From NCBI GenBank assembly GCA_020633555.1, contig JACKDL010000002.1:62001-126000 (forward strand): 64,000 nt of DNA, read 5' to 3'. The first letter of the stretch is position 1. Every line of letters starts with the position of its first letter. Below are positions 25,377 to 34,006 of this stretch, one piece after another. This DNA is from Myxococcales bacterium (GTDB lineage Bacteria; Myxococcota_A; Bradymonadia; UBA7976; UBA1532). Made by a program: the position numbers and the translations under genes. The notes under the pieces were generated by a model. That model worked only from the letters and a program-made list of their open reading frames with translations. It was not told the origin of the DNA and ran no database searches.

Positions 25377-25394
25377 GGGTGTCCGGTAACACCC
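25377..25394. promoter_or_regulatory. Palindrome in divergent promoter region
   Basis: GGGTGT-CCGGTA-ACACCC is a perfect 6+6 inverted repeat between the divergent genes at 25338 (-) and 25481 (+). It directly abuts TTGACG on the minus strand (25374-25369), a possible -35 for the priA operon, so it could be an operator. No regulator is known. Confidence 0.3.
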
Positions 25395-25480
25395 AGGGGC
25401 CCTCAAGGCTCCATGCCTTCGCGCCGATGGCTGGGCGTCCACCGCGTGGGCCGCGCCGTGGTGCGATCGAGGAGGCCCCT

Positions 25481-26374
25481 ATGTCAGTGACCGTCGAAGT
25501 CCCCACCGGCGCCCTCGCAGACGCCGCCGTGCACGCCGCGCTGGGGCGGCTCATCGACGCCCTCGCCCGCCACACCGCCCGGCGCACCGCCCCCGTGAAG
25601 GGGGCGCCGGCGGTCATCACCGCCTCCACGGGCCCCGACCCCGGCGCCTCGCACGTGGCCGGCGGCGACCACTTCACCGACTTCGAGGCCGCGCTGCCCG
25701 AGCGCTCCCGAGCCTTCCTCGAGTTGGTGCGCGAGCGGGGTGTGCTTGGCATCCACGACGCCATGGCAGCGCTGGGTGTGGCCCGTGGCAAGGCCATGGG
25801 CGGCATCACCGGCAGCATCGCGCGCTGGGCGCCGGAGTATGGGGTCACCGTGCCCTTCGAGGCCGTCCGGGGCCCGGACGGGCGCCGCGCCTGGCGTTGG
25901 ATTGGGCAGGACCGTGCCCCGGCGCCCCCCGTGCCGGTCCGTCGCCGCCGGCGCCGCGGGCGGGGGGCCCCCTCCACCGGGCCGGCCGAGCGGGCGCCCG
26001 CCCCGGAGCCCTCGGAGCCCGTTCAGGCCGCGCCCCCGCCGGGCAACGCCCTGGCCGAGGTGCTCGAGGCGCTGCCGCCCGAGTCCGCCCGCTTCCTCCA
26101 GATGCTCGTCACGCGGGGACGGCTGACCCAGAGCGACGCCCTGCGCCACCTGGGGCTCGCCAGGGCCCAGGGGCTGGCCCGGGTGCTCGACCCGCTCGAG
26201 GCGGCGCTGGCGGATCACGGCCTGAGCGACCGCCTGCACCGCACGGTCGACGAACGGGGCCGGCAGGGCTGGCGCTGGGGGCACGAAGAGAGCCACCCGC
26301 CCGCGCCCAGCACGCCGGAGCACCCGGATCGGGGGTTGGCGGGCGTGCGGGTGCGCAAGGCCCCCGGCCACTGA
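25481..26374 (+). CDS. Double winged-helix-like protein, paralogue 1
   Basis: The ATG at 25481 follows a strong GAGGAGG (25469-25475); 297 residues. The layout is a short conserved N-terminal segment (VEVPTGALADAAVHAALGRL), winged-helix-like domain 1 (about 63-145, with 'AMAALGVARGKAMGGITGSI' and a wing ending 'GRRAWRWIG'), an Arg/Pro/Ala-rich basic linker (~146-190), and related domain 2 (~190-275, 'RGRLTQSDALRHLGLA', ending 'GWRWG'). I do not recognise a named family. The helix-turn-helix then beta-wing pattern suggests DNA binding. Two paralogues follow in tandem on the same strand, then two Hsp20 genes. It appears to be cytoplasmic (no signal). The role is unknown; a small nucleoid or regulatory protein is the simplest inference. 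Confidence 0.8.
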   Translation: MSVTVEVPTGALADAAVHAALGRLIDALARHTARRTAPVKGAPAVITASTGPDPGASHVAGGDHFTDFEAALPERSRAFLELVRERGVLGIHDAMAALGVARGKAMGGITGSIARWAPEYGVTVPFEAVRGPDGRRAWRWIGQDRAPAPPVPVRRRRRRGRGAPSTGPAERAPAPEPSEPVQAAPPPGNALAEVLEALPPESARFLQMLVTRGRLTQSDALRHLGLARAQGLARVLDPLEAALADHGLSDRLHRTVDERGRQGWRWGHEESHPPAPSTPEHPDRGLAGVRVRKAPGH

Positions 26375-26778
26375 CCGCGGTCTCCGGTCAGGCTGAACCC
26401 AGCGCGCGGGACGCCGGCCACGCCCCGGGCGTTGGACGGCCTCGATGCCCCTGGCCGGCCGTTGAGATGCGCGGTCTGCTGGGAACCTGTGAGGCGGCAG
26501 CCCGGGTGGGGCCTGACGGGCGACCCGGACGATGGGCGCGGGCAAGTCTGTATCCGATGAGGAATCTGCACAATCGGGCTCACAGGGTACTTGGAGGCAT
26601 CTTGCTGCTTTGGTGGCTTCGATTGCTTCTACCCGGCTGTCAGCGGACCCAGATCCCCGGAATGAAAAGATTTCAGGCTTGAATCGGTGCCTCGCCTTCT
26701 GGCATCAAGCCGCCGCGGGAGGGCGGCGCGAGGTGGGGGGCGCGACGCCAAACCTTCGGTTTTCGGCTCAGGTGTGTC
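26375..26778. other. Intergenic stretch between paralogues 1 and 2
   Basis: This 404-base gap has no convincing gene. A 7-bp hairpin, CTGACCG (26371-26377) with CGGTCAG (26385-26391), overlaps the paralogue 1 stop and may end its transcript. From about 26540 the base composition is visibly less GC-rich, as expected for a promoter region. AGG at 26770-26772 provides the ribosome binding site for paralogue 2. I could not identify a convincing -35/-10 pair. Confidence 0.5.
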
Positions 26779-27816
26779 ATGGCAGTCAAACTCTCGATCG
26801 ACCTTGAGGCCCTCCAGGATCCGTCGGTGGCGCAGGCCCTGGCTGATCTGATGGCCGCCTTGGGCCCCGAAGCCAGCCAGGCGGTCCGCAGCGCCACCCC
26901 GGTGACGTTGAGCGTCCCCCCGGCGCCCGTCGTGTCGCACCCGGTCACCGTGATCCCGACCGCTGCGCCCGCAGCGCCGGCGACGGTGACCGTCGCACAG
27001 GCCTACGTGGAGTTCGTCGAGGGCCTGGCGGAGAAGCCGCGCATGTTCCTCGAGCTGCTCCGCCACCGCGGCCGCCTGCGCATCGACGAGGCCATGGCCG
27101 CGCTGGGCATCGACCAGCCCAAAGCCATCGGTGGCATCACCGGTGCCATCGGTCGCTGGGCACCCGCCCGTGGGATCCCGGTGCCGTACGCCCCCATCCG
27201 CATCGATGGCAAGCGGGCGTGGAAGTGGACGGGCGTGCCCGGGCTGTCCAGCGCCCCCATCGATCCCACCACTCGGCCGCCCGCGGTGCCGGCCTCCGAG
27301 GCGCCCGAGCCGATCGCAGCGATCCTCGAGATCCCCGACTCGGTGCTGCCGCCCCTGCCCCCCGTTCGCGCGGGTCGGGCGAAGGCCAGCGATGGGCCCG
27401 GGGCGTTCCTGGCGGAGCCTGAGCCGCTGAAGCCAGCGCCCAAGAAGAAGGCCGAGCCCGCGAAGCCAGCGCCCAAGAAGGCCGAGCCCGCGAAGGCGGC
27501 GCCCAAGCAGGCCGAGCCCGCGAAGGCGGCGCCCGCCCCGGTGGTGACGTTGCCCGAGGATCCCAACGCGCGGTTCGTGCGGTTCATCACCGAGCTGCCC
27601 GAGGAGGCGCAGGCCTTCCTGCGGCTGGTGTACGAGCGGGGCACCCTGACCATGCCGGACGCTGTGCGCCACTTCGGGCTCGCCCGGCCGCGCTCGGTGG
27701 GCAAGATGACCGAACCCATCAACCGTCTGTCGCAGGCCTGGGGCTTGCCCATGCCATACGAGTCGGAGCGCAGCGAAGAGGGCTGGCGCTTCTGGCGGTG
27801 GCGCGGCTTCGACTGA
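26779..27816 (+). CDS. Double winged-helix-like protein, paralogue 2
   Basis: The protein has 345 residues with the same plan as paralogue 1: an N-terminal conserved segment (DLEALQDPSVAQALADLMAAL), domain 1 (~75-155: 'AMAALGIDQPKAIGGITGAI', wing 'GKRAWKWTG'), a linker, and domain 2 (~255-345: 'DAVRHFGLARPRSVGKMTEP', wing 'EEGWRFWRWRGFD'). The linker contains three ~10-residue Lys/Ala/Pro/Glu repeats (AEPAKAAPK type) encoded by 30-bp units at 27451-27540, similar in composition to histone H1-like tails. Domain 1 is the best conserved of the trio and gives the family signature LG-x4-KAxGGITGxIxRWAP. No known family was recognised. DNA binding is inferred. Confidence 0.8.
   Translation: MAVKLSIDLEALQDPSVAQALADLMAALGPEASQAVRSATPVTLSVPPAPVVSHPVTVIPTAAPAAPATVTVAQAYVEFVEGLAEKPRMFLELLRHRGRLRIDEAMAALGIDQPKAIGGITGAIGRWAPARGIPVPYAPIRIDGKRAWKWTGVPGLSSAPIDPTTRPPAVPASEAPEPIAAILEIPDSVLPPLPPVRAGRAKASDGPGAFLAEPEPLKPAPKKKAEPAKPAPKKAEPAKAAPKQAEPAKAAPAPVVTLPEDPNARFVRFITELPEEAQAFLRLVYERGTLTMPDAVRHFGLARPRSVGKMTEPINRLSQAWGLPMPYESERSEEGWRFWRWRGFD
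27451..27540 (+). repeat. Three tandem 30-bp coding repeats
   Basis: The units at 27451, 27481 and 27511 each begin GCCGAGCCCGCGAAG and encode AEPAK-(P/A)-APK-type decapeptides in the linker of paralogue 2. The third unit is degenerate at its end. Confidence 0.85.
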
Positions 27817-27898
27817 CGGCTCCGCCCGTGGTTCAAGTCCAGAGACGCGCGGCGTGCGTGAGCGCGGGCGACGTGGCCTGGCACCGAGTTTCTACTGA

Positions 27899-27928
27899 TT
27901 GAGTTCCTTCGGTTCCTTCTGATAGGGT
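27899..27928 (+). promoter_or_regulatory. Candidate promoter for paralogue 3
   Basis: TTGAGT (27899-27904) and TAGGGT (27923-27928) are separated by 18 bases inside a locally AT-richer part of the 210-base gap before 28027. This is a weak match to the housekeeping consensus. Confidence 0.3.
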
Positions 27929-28026
27929 CAGCCCGTCTAAGGCGTGCTGTCCTACCCTCTCCAAAGGGCCCGTCTGTTTTCCCGGCTCGCGCCGCAGCGC
28001 GCTGAGCGGAGCGATGTGAGGCAAGA

Positions 28027-29214
28027 ATGAGTATCAAGGTGACCGTCCCCCGGGAGCGTCTGTCCGATCGGGCCGTGGCCGAGGCGCTGGCCCGGCTGCT
28101 CCTGGCCATGGGTGAGCGGGGCTCAAAGGCAGCAGCCACCGACGCCCGGGTCCCCGCGGCGGTGCCGAGCCGAGCCACCCCGGTGGCCCCCCGACCTGCG
28201 GTGGTCACGATCGCACCGGCCCTGCCCGACGCCGGGGCGGCCACCGCGTCGGCCACGCCGTCCCTGGCCGAGTTCGTGGAAGGCATGCCGGCCAACACAC
28301 GGCGGTTCATGCAGCTCCTACAGAGGCAGAAACGGGCCACCGTCTCCGAAGTGGTCGCCTTCCTGGGCCTGTCCACCCCCAAGGCGGTGGGCGGGATCAC
28401 CGGCGCCATCGCCCGCTGGGCCCCGGTCCGCGGGCTGGAGCTGCCCTTCGAGGCCATCAAGCTGGACGGGGAGCGGGCCTGGCGCTGGCTGGCGGGTGAT
28501 ACGCCGGACCTGGGCGATCCGGGGCCGGGCGAGGGCCCGATCGCGGCCACGGCCCCAGCGGCCACGACCCCGGCCGTCGCCCCGCTCATCCCCGCCGCAG
28601 CCCCCGCCGCGGCCCCCGCCCCGGTGAAGGCGGCGGCGCCGGCCGTCCCGGAGGCCCCCAAGGCCGCGAAGGTACCCAAGGCCGCGAAGGCACCCAAGGC
28701 CGCGAAGGCACCCAAGCCCCCCAAGGCCCCCAAGGCCCCCAACGTGACGAAGGCTGAGACGCCGGCGGCTCCCAGGCTGAGCGAGACCGAGGTGCTCAAG
28801 GCGTTGCAGGCCCAGCTCAAGGGCAAGACGCTGGCGCTGCTGGAGCTGGTCCACGGCGAGGGGCAGGTGCGCATGACCGACGCCTGCACCGCCTTGGGCC
28901 TGAGCAAGGGCTCGGCGGTGGGCGCGCTCGCGCGCGAGATCAACACCGCGGCCAGCGCCCTGGGGGGCGCCGAGGTGCTCGTGCAGGGCGCCTCGGTCAC
29001 CGGCGGGCGCACCTATGCCTGGTACACGGCCGATCTGTCCGTGCCGGCCCCGCGCTTCCCCACGCCGCCGGGCCTGCCCGTGGTGGCCGCGCCCACGCGG
29101 CCCGGCAGCGAGCCGCCCCGGCGCCCCGAGGTGCCGAAGCTGCCCGAGGCGGTGGCGCAGGAGCGCCCGAGCAGCATGCCGGGTGTGCGCCGCCGCCGCG
29201 TCGCGCCCCGCTGA
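28027..29214 (+). CDS. Double winged-helix-like protein, paralogue 3, with histone-H1-like linker
   Basis: The protein has 395 residues; GTGAGG (28014-28019) precedes the ATG. The N-terminal segment (TVPRERLSDRAVAEALARLL) matches the other two paralogues. Domain 1 (~78-160) has 'LGLSTPKAVGGITGAIARWAP' and the wing 'GERAWRWLAGD'. The linker (~175-250) is a long Ala/Pro/Lys stretch with 18-bp repeats encoding KAAKAP units. Domain 2 (~255-345, 'ACTALGLSKGSAVGALAREI', wing 'TYAWYT') is the most diverged of the set. A Pro/Arg-rich tail ends RRRRVAPR-like. The basic AKP linker is typical of nucleoid-associated H1-like proteins. No family name is known to me; DNA or chromatin binding is inferred. 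Confidence 0.8.
   Translation: MSIKVTVPRERLSDRAVAEALARLLLAMGERGSKAAATDARVPAAVPSRATPVAPRPAVVTIAPALPDAGAATASATPSLAEFVEGMPANTRRFMQLLQRQKRATVSEVVAFLGLSTPKAVGGITGAIARWAPVRGLELPFEAIKLDGERAWRWLAGDTPDLGDPGPGEGPIAATAPAATTPAVAPLIPAAAPAAAPAPVKAAAPAVPEAPKAAKVPKAAKAPKAAKAPKPPKAPKAPNVTKAETPAAPRLSETEVLKALQAQLKGKTLALLELVHGEGQVRMTDACTALGLSKGSAVGALAREINTAASALGGAEVLVQGASVTGGRTYAWYTADLSVPAPRFPTPPGLPVVAAPTRPGSEPPRRPEVPKLPEAVAQERPSSMPGVRRRRVAPR
28660..28713 (+). repeat. Three tandem 18-bp coding repeats
   Basis: The units AAGGCCGCGAAGG(T/C)ACCC at 28660, 28678 and 28696 encode KAAK(V/A)P in the linker of paralogue 3; degenerate copies continue to about 28740. Confidence 0.85.
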
Positions 29215-29243
29215 CCCCGCCCCGTTCGGCTGCCTCGTCCGCT

Positions 29244-29258
29244 CGCCCCAAGGGGGCG
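29244..29258 (+). terminator. Possible terminator after paralogue 3
   Basis: CGCCCC (29244-29249) pairs with GGGGCG (29253-29258) around a 3-base loop, nested in a wider CCCCGCCCC/GGGGCGGGG pair (29215-29223 and 29253-29261). It starts 30 bases after the stop; there is no T-tract. Confidence 0.4.
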
Positions 29259-29313
29259 GGGATTGTCGCAAGCCCATGATCTGAAATCGGTTGTCGGATT
29301 TTTCGGGTTCCCC

Positions 29314-29340
29314 TTGACACCCGTTTTTCGGGGCTTAGCT
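29314..29340 (+). promoter_or_regulatory. Candidate promoter of the Hsp20 genes
   Basis: A clear TTGACA (29314-29319), preceded by CCCC as in heat-shock sigma -35 regions, lies in an AT-richer patch of the 269-base gap. A weak TTAGCT sits at 29335-29340. A short palindrome CCCG-TTTTT-CGGG overlaps the spacer. The regulator is not identifiable. Confidence 0.4.
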
Positions 29341-29483
29341 CTTTAGCCGTTCGGCTGGGGAGCCGGGGGCCAGCGGCCCTCCCAAGGCATCCCGAGCCAC
29401 CCTGACAGATGACCGTGAACAGATCCGACGGCCCGCGCTGGCTGCCAAGGCACCGGTGCGCCTGCGACCCTGGGAGGAAAGCC

Positions 29484-29924
29484 ATGTTGTTCCGCTTCGA
29501 CGATCTCGACCGGACCTTCGACTTCATGAACGACCTGCACCGCCGGCTGGACCAGGCCCTGGCGCAGGTGGGCGTGGTGGACGTGCCCCGCGCCGAGCAC
29601 TTCGGCTGGGCCCGGCTGACCCAGCAGGATGACGCGCTGACCCTGCGGGCGGATCTGCCCGGGGTGGCCGATCGCGACCTGGAGCTGAGCCTGCAGGAGG
29701 ACGTGCTGACGGTCACCGCGTCCCGCGAGGTGGCGGTGCCCGAGGGCTACGAGAAGGTGCACGCCCAGGAGCGGCGGCCCTTCAAGTTCACCCGCAGCTA
29801 CTCGCTGCCCTGCCGGGTGGATCCCGAGAAGGTGGCCGCCCGCCTGGAGAACGGCGTGCTCGAGGTGCGGCTGCACAAGGCCGAGGCCGTGCAGCCCCGG
29901 CAGATCACGGTGGTGCGCGGCTGA
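29484..29924 (+). CDS. Hsp20/alpha-crystallin small heat shock protein 1
   Basis: The protein has 146 residues with an excellent GGGAGGAAA ribosome binding site (29472-29480). The alpha-crystallin domain (~40-140) has 'LTLRADLPGVADRDLELSLQ' and the family hallmark A-x-x-x-GVL as 'ARLENGVLEVRLHK'. Small heat shock proteins are ATP-independent holdases that keep unfolding proteins soluble. The second Hsp20 gene follows 58 bases downstream with its own strong ribosome binding site, so the two probably form one operon behind TTGACA at 29314. The N-terminus (FRFDDLDRTFDFMNDLHRRL) is typical of class A bacterial Hsp20. Confidence 0.93.
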   Translation: MLFRFDDLDRTFDFMNDLHRRLDQALAQVGVVDVPRAEHFGWARLTQQDDALTLRADLPGVADRDLELSLQEDVLTVTASREVAVPEGYEKVHAQERRPFKFTRSYSLPCRVDPEKVAARLENGVLEVRLHKAEAVQPRQITVVRG

Positions 29925-29982
29925 GCCCCGGGGCCCGGTGCGCGAGACAGCAACCCACGAACACAGATCACAGGAGGATCCC

Positions 29983-30315
29983 ATGACCACCGAGAGCAAG
30001 CGCCCCGTGCGCGTCGAGACCCCGCCCATGGACATCTTCGAGAACGCCGACGGCTTCCTGCTGCGCGCCGACATGCCGGGCGTGCCCAACGCGGGGCTGA
30101 CGGTGGAGCTCGACAAGGGCCTGCTGACCCTGCAGGGCGACCGCCCGCTCAGCGAGGACGGCGAGCGGTTCATGAGCTACCGCCGCCGCTTCCAGGTGCC
30201 CCGCGACATCGACGGGGGCCAGGTGACGGCCCACTTCGAGCACGGCGTGCTCCAGGTGCGGCTGCCCCGCAGCGAGGCCGCGAAGCCCCGCAAGATCCCC
30301 GTCGTCGTGGGCTGA
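29983..30315 (+). CDS. Hsp20/alpha-crystallin small heat shock protein 2
   Basis: The protein has 110 residues, starting at the ATG at 29983 after AGGAGG (29972-29977). It consists of little more than the alpha-crystallin domain: 'MDIFENADGFLLRADMPGV', 'LLTLQGDRPL' and the 'AHFEHGVLQVRLPRSEAAKPRKI' end. The N-terminal arm is much shorter than in Hsp20 copy 1 and lacks the FDDLDR-type region, so it may co-assemble with it or modulate oligomer size. Paired long and short Hsp20 genes are common in deltaproteobacteria. It is convergent with the GH13 lipoprotein gene 22 bases away. Confidence 0.93.
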   Translation: MTTESKRPVRVETPPMDIFENADGFLLRADMPGVPNAGLTVELDKGLLTLQGDRPLSEDGERFMSYRRRFQVPRDIDGGQVTAHFEHGVLQVRLPRSEAAKPRKIPVVVG

Positions 30316-30337
30316 GCCGCCCGCCCCGCCCGCGCCG

Positions 30338-33118
30338 CTACTCCACCACCGCCGCCGCCGGCAGCCACACCCGGCCGCCGTCGGCGGCGTCCCAGGCCTC
30401 CAGGGCCAGGCGCCAGGTCGCTGGCGCGTCCGCCGTCAGGCGCAGGTTGCTCGAGTCGGCCCCCACGGTGAGCCCGTCTCCCCCCACGGGCCCGCCGAAG
30501 TTGGCCGCCGCCCCCCACGCCAGATCCGCGAACTTGTAGGTGTGTTCCCCCGCGCCCAGCGCAATGTCCGCGGCGTACCGGCCGGGACCCACGGGCACCA
30601 GGCGATCCCGCGCCATCCACGCGCTGAAGCTGCCCCGCGCGAACAGGGCCACGCCCTCCAGGGGGTCGTCGGCCGGGCGCAGGGTCCGCACGGTGGCGGG
30701 CGCCCAGGGCACCACCCGCTGACCGGCGGGCGTGGCCGCCAGCAGATCCACCGCCGCGGCGGTGGCCAGCTCGGCGCGGCCGTCGGGGAAGCCCAGCAAC
30801 ACCACCAGCCCGTCGGCGCCCGGCGGCGCCCGCAGGGTCCACCCGTCGGCGGCGCGGGCCAGGGCGGCCGGGCGGCCGTCGGTGGTCAACGCGCGGGCCC
30901 AGGTGTGGCCGGCCGTGGGTGGGATCAGGGCCACTTCGCCCAGGACCCGCCGATCGATGGTGACGGTCAGCTCGGCGGCCTCCACGGGGGGGCGATCCCA
31001 GGGCCCCACCTCGGCGCGCACCCGCAGCTCGCCCTGCTCGGGCAGGCCCGTGGCGTCCAGGTCCAGCCGGTAGGGGGGCGCGAGGTCGATCCCCGCGGGC
31101 CGTTCGGGCACGCCGTCGCCCCGGATCCACCACTGCACCTGCACCGGGCCCTGTGCCTCCACCCGGGCCTCGACGCTGATGCGCTCGGCGCCGGCGCCCA
31201 CCCGGGCGGGGCCGCTCACCGCCACCGCGCCCACGCGGCCGGCGCTCATGGGGCCCTCGGCGCGCAGCACGGCGAAGTCCAGGCCGGGCACGGTCAGGGT
31301 CAGGCGGCCGGCGGCGTCGCTCTGCGCCCGCAGCTCGCCATAGGCGGGCACGAAGGCCGTGGAGGGGCTGTCGGTGGGCACGGTGACGGTCTGCGGCCCG
31401 GCGGCGGTGTTCACCACCACCAGGTACTCGACGCCCTCGCCCGGCACGGCCCGGCTGCAGGCGTAGACGCCCGGGCCATCGGCCTGGGCGAAGCGCTCGA
31501 GCTGCACCCCGTGGCGCAGGGCCGGGTGGTCGCGGCGCACCCGGCCCAGGTGGAACAGGCCCTCGCGGAGGGGGTGGTCCAGCTCTTCGTGGTTGGCGCG
31601 GGCGGGCGTGCTGTCGGTGCCGAGCTGGCGCTGGCCCTGCCAGTCGGGCACCTGGGTGGGCAGCATGTCCTGCCGGCTGCCGCCCCCCGGGCTGCCCACG
31701 AAGCCTTGCTCGTCCCCGTAGTAGATGGCCGGCGCGCCGCGGGTGAAGAACAGCAGCGCGTGGCCCAGCCGCAGCCGGGCCAGCGCCTCGCCTTCGCTCA
31801 GCCCGGGGCGGTCCTCGAACAGGAACGCCGCGAAGCGGCCCATGTCGTGATTGCCCAGGAAGGTCACCAGGTTGCGGGCGTCGCCCTCGGCGGTCAGGTA
31901 GTGGTCGTCGCGGGCGAAGACCTGGGCCAGGCGGGCGGGCGGCTGGCCCTGCGACACCACCTGCCGCAGGGCCGCCTGCAGCGGGAAGTCCAGGGCCGAG
32001 GGCAGCCGGCCCACGGTGACGTAGCGCCCCACGGCCGCCGGATCGCCCTCCCAGATCTCGCCGAACAGGGTGAACCACGGCGCCCCCGCGGCGCGCACGC
32101 CCGCCACGAAGGGGGGCCACAGCGGCAGATCCACGTGCTTCACCGTGTCGACCCGGAAGCCGTCGACGCCCGTGCGGCGCACCCAGTCCGCGAAGAGGGC
32201 GGTGAGGCCGGCCACCACCGCCGGCTGGCGGGTGTCCAGGTCGTCCAGGCCGTGGAAGTCGCCGTACACCGTGCTCTCGCCGGTGAAGGTGCTGTTGCCC
32301 CGGTTGTTGTAGTGCTGCGGATCGTTGAGCCAGGCCGGCGCCTTCACCCCGGCCAGGTCCGCCGGCACCACCGGGGTGTAGGCGGGCTGGCTGAGGGGGC
32401 GGTAGTCGGTGCGCCCCTCGGCGTACTGGATGACGTCGGCGGTGTGGTTGAGCACCACGTCCAGGAACACCTTCATCTCGCGGGCGTGGGCTGCCTGCAC
32501 CAGGGCCACCAGATCGGCCTCGGTGCCCAGGTGGGGATCCACCCGCTCGAAGTCCAGGCCCCAGTAGCCGTGGTAGGCCCCGCTGGTGCGCTGCACCGCG
32601 CGCTGGCCCACCACCGGCGTGATCCACAGGGCCGTGATGCCGAAGCCCTGCAGGTAGTCGAGGTGCGCGGTGAGCCCCCGCAGGTCGCCGCCATGCCAGA
32701 AGCGCTCGGCGGTGGGATCGAAGCCGCCGTGGGTGACGCTGCCTTCCGGGCCGCCCAGGTCGTTGGTGGGATCGCCGTTGGCGAACCGGTCGGTGAGCAC
32801 GAAGTAGATGATCTCGTCGGCCAGCGGGCGGTCGAGGGGCGACGGGGGGCCGGCGTCGGGGGCCTGGGCGTCGGGGGCCTGGGCGTCGGGGGCCTGGGCG
32901 TCGGTGGCCTCAGCGTCGGTGGCCGGGGCGTCGGGGCCCAGGTCCTCGGCGTCGCCGTCCAGCCCCGCCCCGTCGGCCCCGGCGTCGGTCCCCGCTGCGC
33001 CCACGCCGCGATCCACCGCGGGGTCGAGCCGGGGCGCGGCCACCGGATCACAGCCCGCCAGGCTCACGCCCAGCAGGGTCCAGCCCAGCAGCCCGATCAG
33101 GGCCCACCTCTGCCGCAC
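30338..33118 (-). CDS. GH13 alpha-amylase-family lipoprotein
   Basis: The protein has 926 residues; a GTG start with AAGGAGG (33123-33129). The lipoprotein signal has the lipobox LAGC (Cys ~23), followed by an Asp/Ala/Pro linker with DAQAP repeats. The GH13 barrel (~95-560) has all four conserved regions: 'DVVLNHT', 'GVDGFRVDTVKH' (nucleophile Asp324), 'FGEIWEG' (acid/base Glu354) and 'FLGNHDMGR' (Asp425), so it should be an active retaining alpha-glucan hydrolase. Beta domains follow, including a CBM48-like C-terminal module ('GAGEHTYKFADLAWG'). It probably hydrolyses starch or glycogen-like glucans at the outer membrane. It is divergent from a transaldolase gene; a shared carbon-metabolism context is only inference. 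Confidence 0.92.
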   Translation of the reverse strand: MRQRWALIGLLGWTLLGVSLAGCDPVAAPRLDPAVDRGVGAAGTDAGADGAGLDGDAEDLGPDAPATDAEATDAQAPDAQAPDAQAPDAGPPSPLDRPLADEIIYFVLTDRFANGDPTNDLGGPEGSVTHGGFDPTAERFWHGGDLRGLTAHLDYLQGFGITALWITPVVGQRAVQRTSGAYHGYWGLDFERVDPHLGTEADLVALVQAAHAREMKVFLDVVLNHTADVIQYAEGRTDYRPLSQPAYTPVVPADLAGVKAPAWLNDPQHYNNRGNSTFTGESTVYGDFHGLDDLDTRQPAVVAGLTALFADWVRRTGVDGFRVDTVKHVDLPLWPPFVAGVRAAGAPWFTLFGEIWEGDPAAVGRYVTVGRLPSALDFPLQAALRQVVSQGQPPARLAQVFARDDHYLTAEGDARNLVTFLGNHDMGRFAAFLFEDRPGLSEGEALARLRLGHALLFFTRGAPAIYYGDEQGFVGSPGGGSRQDMLPTQVPDWQGQRQLGTDSTPARANHEELDHPLREGLFHLGRVRRDHPALRHGVQLERFAQADGPGVYACSRAVPGEGVEYLVVVNTAAGPQTVTVPTDSPSTAFVPAYGELRAQSDAAGRLTLTVPGLDFAVLRAEGPMSAGRVGAVAVSGPARVGAGAERISVEARVEAQGPVQVQWWIRGDGVPERPAGIDLAPPYRLDLDATGLPEQGELRVRAEVGPWDRPPVEAAELTVTIDRRVLGEVALIPPTAGHTWARALTTDGRPAALARAADGWTLRAPPGADGLVVLLGFPDGRAELATAAAVDLLAATPAGQRVVPWAPATVRTLRPADDPLEGVALFARGSFSAWMARDRLVPVGPGRYAADIALGAGEHTYKFADLAWGAAANFGGPVGGDGLTVGADSSNLRLTADAPATWRLALEAWDAADGGRVWLPAAAVVE
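32853..32897 (-). repeat. Three exact 15-bp coding repeats (DAQAP)
   Basis: The + strand unit GCGTCGGGGGCCTGG occurs at 32853, 32868 and 32883, with a degenerate fourth copy. They encode the DAQAP linker repeats of the lipoprotein, a likely slippage site. Confidence 0.85.
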
Positions 33119-33144
33119 GGCGCCTCCTTCCCCAGGACGCCGCG

Positions 33145-33150
33145 AGGATA
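33145..33150 (-). promoter_or_regulatory. Candidate -10 element for the GH13 gene
   Basis: On the minus strand GGCTATCCTCG contains TATCCT, 26 bases before the GTG at 33118; it is the same GCTAT-type element as at 14552 and 16301. Confidence 0.3.
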
Positions 33151-33204
33151 GCCGCGGGCCCGCCGGCGCCGAAATCCCCGATGGCCGGGGCGCCCCCGCG
33201 CCGC

Positions 33205-33210
33205 TATGCT
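33205..33210 (+). promoter_or_regulatory. Candidate -10 element for the transaldolase gene
   Basis: TATGCT in GCTATGCTCCC lies 30 bases before the TTG start at 33241. Confidence 0.35.
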
Positions 33211-33240
33211 CCCGGCGCTCAACGCCCCCTGGAGGCCGCC

Positions 33241-33888
<648 letters not shown>

Positions 33889-33971
33889 ACGGGCGCGCCG
33901 CCCGCCCTGCCGAGGGCCCGGTCCGGGGCCCTGATCCGCACCAGAAGTAGCGCCCCGTCGGAGCCAGGGGG

Positions 33972-33977
33972 CATACT
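33972..33977 (+). promoter_or_regulatory. Candidate -10 element
   Basis: CATACT in GGCATACTCCC lies 29 bases before the GTG at 34007 in a 118-base gap. Confidence 0.3.
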
Positions 33978-34006
33978 CCCCCACGGTCCATGTGGGGGAA
34001 GCGCGG

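Noticed and set aside
26532..26807. Small open frame of 91 codons before paralogue 2
   Set aside because: It overlaps the start of paralogue 2, lacks a ribosome binding site and the composition resembles a promoter region.
27828..27850. tRNA T-arm-like GGTTCAAGTCC
   Set aside because: Only three stem pairs form, no acceptor or anticodon arm fits, and the upstream part would lie in the coding end of paralogue 2.
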